From the NCBI RefSeq assembly GCF_019977295.1, contig NZ_AP024651.1:3782001-3846000 (forward strand): a stretch of 64,000 bases of DNA. The letters are read 5' to 3'. Positions 16,888-24,274 of this stretch are shown one piece after another. Source of the stretch: Arthrobacter sp. StoSoilB20 (GTDB lineage: Bacteria; Actinomycetota; Actinomycetes; Actinomycetales; Micrococcaceae). The position numbers and the translations under genes were made by a program. Each line of letters begins with the position of its first letter. Position 1 is the first letter of the stretch. The notes beneath the pieces are model-generated. The model was given only the letters and a program-made list of their open reading frames with translations, was not told where the DNA came from and made no database searches.

Positions 16888-17824
16888 CGTAGAACACCCA
16901 ATACTTTGAAGCGATGAAGTTGATGGCAGTGAAGGCACCGATGATGACCAGCAGGAACCAGGCCATCGCTGAGGCGTAACCCATATCGAACTGGCCGAAG
17001 CCCTTTTGGTACAGGTACAGGGTGAAGAACATGGTGGAGTCGGATGGTCCGCCGTTGCCGCCCGAGACGATGAACGCCTGGGTGAACGACTGGAACGAAC
17101 CGATGATCTGCAGCACCAGGTTGAAGAAGATGATGGGGCTCAGCATCGGCAGGGTGATCCGCCAGAACTTCTGCAGTGTGGTGGCGCCGTCAACTTCGGC
17201 AGCCTCGTAGTACATGGTGGGGATCTGGCGCAGGCCGGCCAGGAAGATGATCATGGGGCTGCCGAACGTCCAGACGTGCAGCAGGATGATGGAACCAAGC
17301 GCGGTGTTGGGATCCGAGATCCAGCCCGGCCCCTCGATGCCCACCATCGCCAGGACCTGGTTGACCAGGCCCGTAGTGCCGAAGATCTGCTTCCAGAGGA
17401 TGGCAACTGCCACCGAACCGCCCAGCAGGGACGGCAAGTAGAAGATTGACCGGTAGAACGGAAGTCCGCGGAGTCCCTTGTCCAGGACCAGGGCGATCAC
17501 CAGCGCAACTGCCAGCTGCAGCGGAACACCCACCAAAACGTAGGTGAAGGTGACGCGCAAGGAGTTGTGGAGCCGGGCGTCGCCGAACATGCGGACAAAG
17601 TTGTCCAGGCCCACCCATTCCGGGGGCTGCAGGAGGTTGTAGTCCGTAAAGGACAAGTACAACGACATCAGCATGGGTCCCACGGTGATCAGAGCAAGCC
17701 CAATCAGCCAGGGAAGAAGGAAGACGTAGGCGGCCTTGTTGTCGCGGCCGTTGGCCTTCTTCTCTTCCTTCGTCATGGGGCCCTTGCGGCGGGTCATCGT
17801 TGAGAGTTCGCCTATGGCGCTCAT
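16880..17824 (-). CDS. Carbohydrate ABC transporter permease, MalF type
   Basis: A 314-residue CUT1 permease beginning MSAIGELSTMTRRKG at ATG 17824, with GGGGGAA upstream. The membrane part starts AAYVFLLPWLIGLALITVG. The ATPase-docking loop reads YYEAAEVDGATTLQKFWRITLPMLSP. Its start codon overlaps the stop of a 21-codon upstream open frame (17821-17886) as ATGA, so its translation may be coupled to that peptide. It is the first large gene of the operon MalF-MalG-(SBP3), divergent from the hydrolase/fusion operon and controlled from the two operators at 18022-18082. Confidence 0.94.
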   Translation of the reverse strand: MSAIGELSTMTRRKGPMTKEEKKANGRDNKAAYVFLLPWLIGLALITVGPMLMSLYLSFTDYNLLQPPEWVGLDNFVRMFGDARLHNSLRVTFTYVLVGVPLQLAVALVIALVLDKGLRGLPFYRSIFYLPSLLGGSVAVAILWKQIFGTTGLVNQVLAMVGIEGPGWISDPNTALGSIILLHVWTFGSPMIIFLAGLRQIPTMYYEAAEVDGATTLQKFWRITLPMLSPIIFFNLVLQIIGSFQSFTQAFIVSGGNGGPSDSTMFFTLYLYQKGFGQFDMGYASAMAWFLLVIIGAFTAINFIASKYWVFYDD

Positions 17825-17886
17825 CGCTTCCCCCTCGCCGGCCCGCGAACGCCTTGCGGCGTCCCCGTGTGTAGTACAGCGGCCAT
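17821..17886 (-). CDS. Putative 21-residue leader peptide upstream of the MalF-type permease
   Basis: Reads MAAVLHTGTPQGVRGPARGKR and then stops. Its ATG is preceded by AAAGGAG at ideal distance, the strongest ribosome site in this operon, and its TGA overlaps the permease ATG by 4 bp. This arrangement suggests translational coupling or a small control peptide. No homologue is known to me and the peptide may have no function beyond coupling. Confidence 0.5.
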   Translation of the reverse strand: MAAVLHTGTPQGVRGPARGKR

Positions 17887-18021
17887 GTGGTCTCCTTTGG
17901 TCATCGTGGCCATCCACGGACTTCGAGTCTGGTTGGTGCTTGCCTTCGGGGGCGCCGGTGTTCCTGGCACTTCCCCTGAGGGACCAGGATTTGGGTCCCG
18001 GGCTTCAGCGGCTCCGTACCA

Positions 18022-18037
18022 AAGTAAACGTTTTCTT
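18022..18037. promoter_or_regulatory. LacI-type operator, upstream site of the divergent region
   Basis: AAGTAAACGTTTTCTT retains the AAnCGTTTTCT core. It overlaps the -35 of the rightward promoter, while the second site at 18067 overlaps its start region. The centres are 45 bp apart, compatible with looping or independent control of the two directions. Confidence 0.65.
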
Positions 18038-18064
18038 GACCCATGTACAGCCTTTTGCTAATTT
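18036..18064 (+). promoter_or_regulatory. Predicted promoter of the hydrolase-fusion-M24 operon
   Basis: TTGACC (18036-18041) and TAATTT (18059-18064) are separated by 17 bases, and both flanks are covered by island operators. Confidence 0.6.
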
Positions 18065-18066
18065 TT

Positions 18067-18082
18067 GAGAAAGCGTTTTCTG
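18067..18082. promoter_or_regulatory. LacI-type operator, start-proximal site of the divergent region
   Basis: GAGAAAGCGTTTTCTG differs from the consensus only in its last base. It lies directly after the -10 of the rightward promoter. Confidence 0.85.
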
Positions 18083-18196
18083 ATGAAGCCGCCGAATCTG
18101 ATTTCCCCACGCTGAAGACGCCCGGCGTGCGCCCCCGCACACCCTTGACGCATCGATAAGGCAGGACACTATTGTTCCCCACCGACTGCGACTGCC

Positions 18197-19498
18197 ATGA
18201 GCGCGGCTGACATGGCAGATACGCCCATCCGCCCCAGCGCTGTGGCCCGCTACGAAGACTGGCCGGACTATGCCGTCCGCCACCGCTTCACCGCGGCCAC
18301 CCCCGCAGCACAGCAACTGGCCGACACACTCGGCGTGCCCTCCGTAACACCGGATCTTGACTACACAGTGCATAGTGAAGCCGATCGTGACGGCGTTACC
18401 ACCTCGCATTTGTCGTGGCAGCTGGGGTTCGGTCCCAGGACCTCGGCCTGGTTCGTCCGGCCCACCTGCGAAACACGTCCGCTTCCCGGCATTCTTGCCC
18501 TCCACTGCCACGGCGGAGAAAAGGCCTACGGAGCCGAGCGGCTCGTGTCCCTTCCGGATGACCCCTTTGCGGAGCGCTCCCTTCCGGACGGCCCCTTCGC
18601 GGAGGGCGCCCTTCCGGACAGGAAACAGACTGACGACGGCGGAACCCCCACCGGTGTCTTCTCCGGTCACAACCTGCAGCCCTTCGGCCCGATCCCGGCC
18701 GAGGTGAGGGAAAAGCTCTACGACGGCCGTGCACTCGCCACCTGGCTTGCTCAGCAGGGCTTCGCCGTACTGGCCCACGACACCTTCATGTGGGGAAGCC
18801 GCCGCTTTGGCCTGGACACCCCGCCCTGGCGGACCGCCGCCGCCGTCAACGGCCGGCAGGCACTGTGGCGGGAGGCCGGCGTCGAACCTTCCGCGGCGGA
18901 GATGTACAACGCAGCGGCCGCTGCCCACGAGGAAACGGTGGCCAAAGCCGCAACACTGCTCGGCAGCAGCGTCGCGGGCACTGTTGCGCATGACGACCTC
19001 GCCGCGCTGGACATCCTTTCAATGCTCCCCGGAGTGGACGCCGAGCGGCTCGGCTGCCTGGGATTCTCCGGCGGCGGCGGGCGCGCCATGGTCCTCGCCG
19101 CACTGAGTCCGCTGATCCGCAGCTACGTGGTGACCTGCATGATGACCACGTTCGGCTCACTGCTCCCGGCCTACCTTGACGCCCATTCCTGGCTGCTTCA
19201 TTCCCCAGGCCTGTCCAGGCTGGGCGACTGGCCGGACCTTGCCGCCCGTTCGGCCGTCGAAAAGGTCCTGGTCCAATACGGGCTGGCCGACCCCCTGTTC
19301 CCGGAACAGGGAATGCGCGATGCCCACAGACACCTGCTGGAGCACATGCCCGCACGCTACACCGGCAGCTTGTGGCACGAACCGCACGTCTTTACCCGGG
19401 CCATGCAGGAGGAGGCTTCGGCCTTCCTCGCCGCAGCCCTGCGCCCTACCCCATCCGGGACTTCCCCGACACCTGAGCTCGCTAGGACAGACTCATGA
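18197..19498 (+). CDS. Alpha/beta hydrolase, abhydrolase-7/acetyl-xylan-esterase-like
   Basis: A 433-residue alpha/beta-hydrolase. The core shows PGILALHCHGGEKAYG (oxyanion region), GFAVLAHDTFMWGSRRFG, the nucleophile elbow LGCLGFSGGGGRAMVLAAL with Ser in GFSGGG, a late acid region (QYGLADPLFP) and a C-terminal His (HEPHVF). No signal peptide is seen, so it acts in the cytoplasm. Similar proteins cluster with sugar dehydrogenases and may deacylate imported glycans; its substrate is unknown. A 30-bp in-frame duplication (18551-18610) makes LPDDPFAERS / LPDGPFAEGA in a surface insertion. It is first in an operon with the fusion oxidoreductase and M24-like gene, each overlapping by 4 bp. The start at 18197 has no clear ribosome site; 18212 is an alternative. 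Confidence 0.85.
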   Translation: MSAADMADTPIRPSAVARYEDWPDYAVRHRFTAATPAAQQLADTLGVPSVTPDLDYTVHSEADRDGVTTSHLSWQLGFGPRTSAWFVRPTCETRPLPGILALHCHGGEKAYGAERLVSLPDDPFAERSLPDGPFAEGALPDRKQTDDGGTPTGVFSGHNLQPFGPIPAEVREKLYDGRALATWLAQQGFAVLAHDTFMWGSRRFGLDTPPWRTAAAVNGRQALWREAGVEPSAAEMYNAAAAAHEETVAKAATLLGSSVAGTVAHDDLAALDILSMLPGVDAERLGCLGFSGGGGRAMVLAALSPLIRSYVVTCMMTTFGSLLPAYLDAHSWLLHSPGLSRLGDWPDLAARSAVEKVLVQYGLADPLFPEQGMRDAHRHLLEHMPARYTGSLWHEPHVFTRAMQEEASAFLAAALRPTPSGTSPTPELARTDS

Positions 19499-21576
19499 CC
19501 CAGCCCTTGACCACAACCGCTCCGGAGGTTCACTCCCGGCTCCCCCGCGTAGCCCTGGTGGGCGTCCACGGATTCGGCGAAAGGCACCTTGCCAACCTGG
19601 ACCGACTCACGGCTGCCGGCACACTGGAACTGGTGGCTGTGGCCGATCCCCGCCCGCCCGCCGAGGGGAAACTGGCCCCCGGCGTGGAGGTCTTCCCCTC
19701 CCTGGACGATCTGTTGGCGGCAGGAACCGCGCCGGATGCCGTCATCATTTCCACGCCGATCCAGACACACGCACCGCTGGCACTTGCTGCCCTCAAAGCC
19801 GGGGCCCACGTGTACCTGGAAAAGCCGCCCGTAGCGTCGATGGCGCAGTACCAGGACGTCATGGCCGCGGCTGCGAGCGCCGGCCGGCTGGTGCAGGTGG
19901 GCTTCCAAAGCCTGGGCTCCGAAGCCCTTCCCGCAATTGACGCCTTGGTGGCCTCCGGTGGGATCGGTGAGGTCCGCGGTATCAGTGCCACCGGGTTGTG
20001 GCTGCGGAACCGGGCCTACTTCAAACGGTCGCGGTGGGCCGGGAAGCGCAGCCTGAACGGAACGGATGTGGTGGACGGCGTTGTCACCAACGCCTTGGCG
20101 CACGCCGTGGCAACAGGGCTGCGGCTTGCCGGCGCCCGCACGGTCTCTGACGTGGCCTCGGTGGAGACGGATCTCTACCGTGCCAACGACACCGAAAGCG
20201 ATGACACGTCGGTGGTGCGTGTCCGGACCTCCAGGGGAGACGGATTCAGCGGCGCACCGGTAGTAACCTGCGCCCTGACGTTGTGCGCGCCGGCACAGTC
20301 CGCGCCCACCGTGACCATCTATGGCACCTCGGGGCAAGTCACACTTTTCTATACCGAGGACCGCGTGGACTTCACCACTGCCGACGGCACGCGGAGCCAG
20401 TCGTTCGGACGGACGGACCTGTTGGAAAACCTCTTGTCCGCACGCACGGAAGAAGACCTGCTCAGCCCGCTCAGCGGCGTGGGCGCCTACGTTTCGGTGC
20501 TGGAGGCGATCCGCACGGCCGAGCCGCCCCGGCAGATCCACCCGGACTTTGTTACTTGGGAAGGCGAGGGCGATGACGCCCACCCCGTGGTGCACGGCAT
20601 CGAGTCCCTGATCCGCCGGGCAGCCTTGGGCCAGGCGACGTTCGCCGAGCTGGGCGCGCCGTGGGCCGCTTCAGCCGGGCCCGTTCCGGACACTTTGGAG
20701 GTCAACGGCACCCCCGTGGCTGCAGTGCACGACGGCACCCTGATCCGGCCCACGTCCTCGCCGCGGCCCTACCTGCACCCTGTGCGTACGCTCGCCGGAA
20801 CCATAGTTACCGATCACATCCCCGAGGACCATGTCTGGCACCTGGGAGCCGGGGTTGCCCTCCAGGACGTGGACGGCATCAACTTCTGGGGCGGCCGGAC
20901 CTACACCCGGGACGCAGGCGCCTACGTCTGGCGCAAGGATCACGGCATGATCGTTACTGATTCCGTGGAGCACACCGACGGTCAGCGACGCGAACAGTTG
21001 AGCTGGCTGGGGCCGGACCGATCACCGGTACTGCGCGAACAGCGCCAGTGGCGGTGGTCCGCCGTCGGGGATTCAGCGTGGAAACTAGCGCTTGACTTCA
21101 CGCTGGACTCAGCCACGGGACGCCCTGTGCTGCTGGGCAGCCCGGGTTCCAATGGCCGGCCGCAGGGCGGTTACGGCGGCTTCTTCTGGCGGCTTCCCAA
21201 AGTTGGCGATGCGACGATATGGACGCCCGACGCGCGGGGCGAGGACGCCGTGCACGGGAGCGTGTCGCCATGGCTGGCGTGGTCCGGGACGTTCGACGCC
21301 GGAACAGCCAATCCAGCGCATGTCACCGGCGATCCCGATCCCGGGCTGGGGCACCCGGCGACCCTCGTGTTCCTGGCCTCGCCGCAGGCACCGGACCCAT
21401 GGTTTGTCCGGCACGAAGGCTACCCCGGCGTCGGCCTTTCGCTCGCCTGGGACGCTCCGGTGACCACAGAACCGGGCCACCCGGTCCAAAGGACTGCCAC
21501 CATCCTCATCACGGATGGCTTCCTGGCCACACAAGACATTGAACGACTCATCTCAACTTTGGGGGAACAGGCATGA
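19495..21576 (+). CDS. Gfo/Idh/MocA oxidoreductase fused to a DUF6807 (PmoA-like) domain, full length
   Basis: A 693-residue two-domain protein. Residues about 18-120 form the Rossmann fold with VALVGVHGFGERH and the EKPP motif (about 109-112). Residues about 130-395 are the alpha/beta C-terminal half of the Gfo/Idh/MocA module, with FKRSRWAGKRSLNGTDVVDG. From about residue 422 (SPRPYLHPVRTLAGTIVTDH) the DUF6807/PmoA-like domain runs to the end, with DHIPEDHVWHLGAGVAL and NFWGGRTYTRD. The first module is predicted to oxidise a sugar with NAD(P). The second is uncharacterised, but its His/Asp-rich signature could bind metal or substrate. The gene overlaps both neighbours by 4 bp. It is a clear paralogue of the protein at 2-1915, next to the rhamnosidase. 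Confidence 0.9.
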   Translation: MTQPLTTTAPEVHSRLPRVALVGVHGFGERHLANLDRLTAAGTLELVAVADPRPPAEGKLAPGVEVFPSLDDLLAAGTAPDAVIISTPIQTHAPLALAALKAGAHVYLEKPPVASMAQYQDVMAAAASAGRLVQVGFQSLGSEALPAIDALVASGGIGEVRGISATGLWLRNRAYFKRSRWAGKRSLNGTDVVDGVVTNALAHAVATGLRLAGARTVSDVASVETDLYRANDTESDDTSVVRVRTSRGDGFSGAPVVTCALTLCAPAQSAPTVTIYGTSGQVTLFYTEDRVDFTTADGTRSQSFGRTDLLENLLSARTEEDLLSPLSGVGAYVSVLEAIRTAEPPRQIHPDFVTWEGEGDDAHPVVHGIESLIRRAALGQATFAELGAPWAASAGPVPDTLEVNGTPVAAVHDGTLIRPTSSPRPYLHPVRTLAGTIVTDHIPEDHVWHLGAGVALQDVDGINFWGGRTYTRDAGAYVWRKDHGMIVTDSVEHTDGQRREQLSWLGPDRSPVLREQRQWRWSAVGDSAWKLALDFTLDSATGRPVLLGSPGSNGRPQGGYGGFFWRLPKVGDATIWTPDARGEDAVHGSVSPWLAWSGTFDAGTANPAHVTGDPDPGLGHPATLVFLASPQAPDPWFVRHEGYPGVGLSLAWDAPVTTEPGHPVQRTATILITDGFLATQDIERLISTLGEQA

Positions 21577-22712
21577 CCACACCTACTCAATCGACACCCA
21601 TGGCCGGGCAGGCCCCGACGCCGGCATTGGCGCCGGCCGGACGCACTGCTCCCGCCAGCGCCGCCGACCGCGCAGTGAAGCGCCGCCGCGTGCTGGACAT
21701 CCTTGATGCCGCCGGCCGCGACTCACTCCTGCTCACCTCCAACACCGCCCTCACCTGGTACCTGGACGGGAGCCGGGTACACATCAGCCTTGCCGGCGAT
21801 CCCATCGCGGCCCTGCTGGTGGACCGCGACGGCGACCATTTGGTGACCTTCAACAACGAGGCCGGCCGGATCGCGGCCGAGGAACTGCCCGGGGATGTCA
21901 GCCTGCACACGGTGCCGTGGCACGGCCAGCTGCATGCCGTCGCCGCCGGGTTGGCCGTTGATGGTGATCCGTTGGTCGAAGCGGCGGTCACCACCGAACT
22001 CCGTGCCGCCCGCCAACAGCTCCTCCCGGCCGAAGCCGCCCGCTATGCCATGCTCTCAGCCGATGCCGCAGCCGCCATGACCGATGTCCTCACTGCTGCG
22101 ACCCCGGAAACCACGGAATTCGAGCTCGTGGCTGAACTGGCCGCACGGATTGTTTCAGTGGGCGCCGAGCCCCTGGTCCTGCTCTGCAACGGTTCGTCCC
22201 GGAGCGACTTCCGCCATCCTTTGGCAACGCACTCCCCCATCGGGCGCCGTGCCATGGCTGTGGTGTGCGCGCGTCGGAACGGCTTGGTTGCCAACGTGAC
22301 CCGGTGGGTGGCGTTCGACGCCGGTACTCCCCAGGAGCTCGACGCCGAGGCGCGCATCGCTGCCGTTGAGGCCGACATTTTCCGTGCCACCGTCCCCGGT
22401 GCAAGGCTCAACCAGGTGTTCTCTGAAATCCGGCAGGCCTACGCCCGGCATGGTTTCGGCGAGGACCAGTGGACGCTGCACCACCAGGGCGGCCCGGCTG
22501 GTTATGCCGGCCGTGATCCGCGAGTCACCGCTGAAGTCACTGACACGATTGTGCTGAACCAGCCCTTTACCTGGAACCCGTCCGGCCCCGGGGTGAAGAT
22601 CGAGGACACTGTGCTGCTCACGGAATCCGGTCTGCAGGTCCTGACCACTGACGACCGTTGGCCAACCACCGACGTTGACGGCCGCCGTCGTCCGCTGACG
22701 CTTCGCCCGTAA
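21573..22712 (+). CDS. M24-fold protein (creatinase/aminopeptidase-P-like) lacking canonical metal ligands
   Basis: A 379-residue protein with an N-terminal creatinase-like domain (RRVLDILDAAGRDSLLLTSN, TWYLDGSRVH) and a C-terminal pita-bread domain. The end of the fold is recognisable (LHHQGGPAGYAGRD with His, and VKIEDTVLLTESGLQVLT). However, the two metal-binding Asp positions read as Ala and Asn (VVCARRNGLVANVTRW, about residues 229-245). The first Glu site is also altered (LNQPFTWNPS). It is therefore probably not a metallopeptidase; a creatinase-like metal-free hydrolase or a binding role is more likely. A 30-residue low-complexity N-terminal tail precedes the fold. It is last in the hydrolase-fusion operon and is followed by a strong terminator. 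Confidence 0.8.
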   Translation: MTTPTQSTPMAGQAPTPALAPAGRTAPASAADRAVKRRRVLDILDAAGRDSLLLTSNTALTWYLDGSRVHISLAGDPIAALLVDRDGDHLVTFNNEAGRIAAEELPGDVSLHTVPWHGQLHAVAAGLAVDGDPLVEAAVTTELRAARQQLLPAEAARYAMLSADAAAAMTDVLTAATPETTEFELVAELAARIVSVGAEPLVLLCNGSSRSDFRHPLATHSPIGRRAMAVVCARRNGLVANVTRWVAFDAGTPQELDAEARIAAVEADIFRATVPGARLNQVFSEIRQAYARHGFGEDQWTLHHQGGPAGYAGRDPRVTAEVTDTIVLNQPFTWNPSGPGVKIEDTVLLTESGLQVLTTDDRWPTTDVDGRRRPLTLRP

Positions 22713-22730
22713 CACCTGGCTCCCCACACG

Positions 22731-22771
22731 AAAGGGGCGGGGTCACCGTGATGGTGACCCCGCCCCTTTTT
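22731..22771. terminator. Bidirectional terminator between M24-like and aldehyde dehydrogenase genes
   Basis: AAAGGGGCGGGGTCACC pairs perfectly with GGTGACCCCGCCCCTTT around GTGAT, followed by T's on the plus strand and partly on the minus strand. It lies between converging genes and should end both operons. Confidence 0.9.
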
Positions 22772-22822
22772 GTCTCCCCCGACCCAAGTAGGTCGTAATC
22801 AATTGGGCCCCGTTGGGGTGGG

Positions 22823-24274
22823 TTAGCTGAGGGTCAGCACGCCGTCCACGCGCCGGGGGATGCCCAGCGGGTTGGCATCGTGCAACGCCGGGTGCAGGAC
22901 GGACTCGGGCGCGTCCTGGTAGGCCACCGGGCGCTGGAAACGGCGGACCGCGGTAGCGCCCACGGAGGTGAACAGGGACGTCGTGGCCGGGTACGGGCCG
23001 CCATGCTGCTGGGCCCAGTTCACGGCAACCCCGGTGGGCCAACCGTCGAACAGGACGCGTCCGGCGAGCCCGCTGAGTTGATCCACCAAGGCGGATACGT
23101 CTTCGCCCGGCTGTGCGTGCACCGTGCCGGTGAGGCTGCCCGGGACCTTGGCCAGGGCCGCGGACAGTTCTTCCTGGTTGGCGTACTCGATCAGCAGCGT
23201 GGTGGGGCCGAAGCACTCCTCCAACAACTCTTCCGGACGTTCCAGGACGTTCGCGGCACTGGTGGAGAAGACCACGGGCGCGGCGCCGTCGGCCAGGCTG
23301 TCCTGCTGCACCGTACCGCTGACGACGGCGACACCCGGCTGGTCCGCGACGTTCCGCAGCCCGTCCGGGTAGGCCTCGGCGATGCGCTCGGTGAGCATGG
23401 CCGCGGTGGGCTTGTCCTTGCTGGCCTCGGCCAGGTTGGAGGCGAAGTCCGTGCCTGCCGGGATGAAGACCAGCCCGGGTTTGGTGCAGAACTGCCCGGC
23501 GCCCATGGTGAACGAGCCCGCCAGGCCCGCGGCAAGCTGCTGTCCGCGTTCCGCAAGCGCGTCCGCGGTGATAACCACGGGGTTCAGGCTGCCCAGTTCC
23601 CCGTAGAACGGGATGGGCTCGGGGCGCGAGGCTGCGAGGTCGAACAGGGCACGGCCACCGGGGATGGATCCGGTGAACCCGACGGCCTTGATGGCCGGGT
23701 CCTGAACCAGTGCCGTGCCTGCCTCGCGGCCACTGACCAGGGCGAAGATCCCTTCCGGGGCCCCTGCCTTGGCAAGGGCTTCGGTGACAACCTCGGCGGT
23801 CCGCTCAGAGAGCCGGATGTGGCCGGAGTGCGCCTTGACGATCACCGGGCAACCCACCGCGAGCGCGGAGGCTGTGTCGCCACCGGCCACGGAGAAAGCG
23901 AACGGGAAATTCGACGCCGAGAAAACGGCTACCGGGCCGATGGGACGAAGGATGCGGCGCAGATCCGGCTTGGGCGGGGTGGACGTCGGATCAGCGTGGT
24001 CAATGACGGCTTCAAGGTAGGAGCCCTCGGTGATCACGTTGGCGAACAGGCGGAGCTGGCCGCTGGTCCTCGCTACCTCACCCGCGAGCCGGACGGTGCC
24101 CAGGCTGGTTTCGGAATCGGCAATGGCCACCAGTTCGGTGACGTTCGCGTCCAAGGCATCGGCGACGGCGGTCAGCCAGGCGGCGCGCTCGGCATCGGTT
24201 GCTGCTGCGGTCACCTTGGCTGCTTCCGTGGCTGCGGCGGTGATGGCTGTCAGGTCAAGAGTTGCTGTACTCAA
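22823..24274 (-). CDS. Aldehyde dehydrogenase, 2,5-dioxovalerate (alpha-ketoglutarate semialdehyde) dehydrogenase type
   Basis: A 483-residue ALDH-superfamily enzyme predicted to oxidise 2,5-dioxopentanoate to 2-oxoglutarate with NAD(P). Landmarks are FSASNFPFAFSVAGGDTASA and VIVKAHSGH (cofactor-binding Lys), GFTGSIPGGRALF, the general base in ELGSLNPV and the nucleophile Cys in GQFCTKPG. These variants are those of the KGSADH clade. The start is TTG at 24274, supported by AAAGGAA six bases upstream; it overlaps the enolase-superfamily gene by 20 bp. It is last in the five-gene catabolic operon, directly after the KdgD and dehydratase genes, which supports the pathway assignment. Confidence 0.88.
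   Translation of the reverse strand: MSTATLDLTAITAAATEAAKVTAAATDAERAAWLTAVADALDANVTELVAIADSETSLGTVRLAGEVARTSGQLRLFANVITEGSYLEAVIDHADPTSTPPKPDLRRILRPIGPVAVFSASNFPFAFSVAGGDTASALAVGCPVIVKAHSGHIRLSERTAEVVTEALAKAGAPEGIFALVSGREAGTALVQDPAIKAVGFTGSIPGGRALFDLAASRPEPIPFYGELGSLNPVVITADALAERGQQLAAGLAGSFTMGAGQFCTKPGLVFIPAGTDFASNLAEASKDKPTAAMLTERIAEAYPDGLRNVADQPGVAVVSGTVQQDSLADGAAPVVFSTSAANVLERPEELLEECFGPTTLLIEYANQEELSAALAKVPGSLTGTVHAQPGEDVSALVDQLSGLAGRVLFDGWPTGVAVNWAQQHGGPYPATTSLFTSVGATAVRRFQRPVAYQDAPESVLHPALHDANPLGIPRRVDGVLTLS

Noticed and set aside
15709..16917. 402-codon open frame antisense to the MalG-type permease
   Set aside because: The sequence is the antisense of a clear permease, with the Glu/Asp/His/Gly bias typical of such frames. 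The first part also crosses the operator region.
24255..24274. 20-bp overlap of the enolase-superfamily and aldehyde dehydrogenase genes as a sign of frameshift
   Set aside because: Both frames are intact with their own motifs and the downstream gene has a good ribosome site. Overlaps are the norm in this operon.
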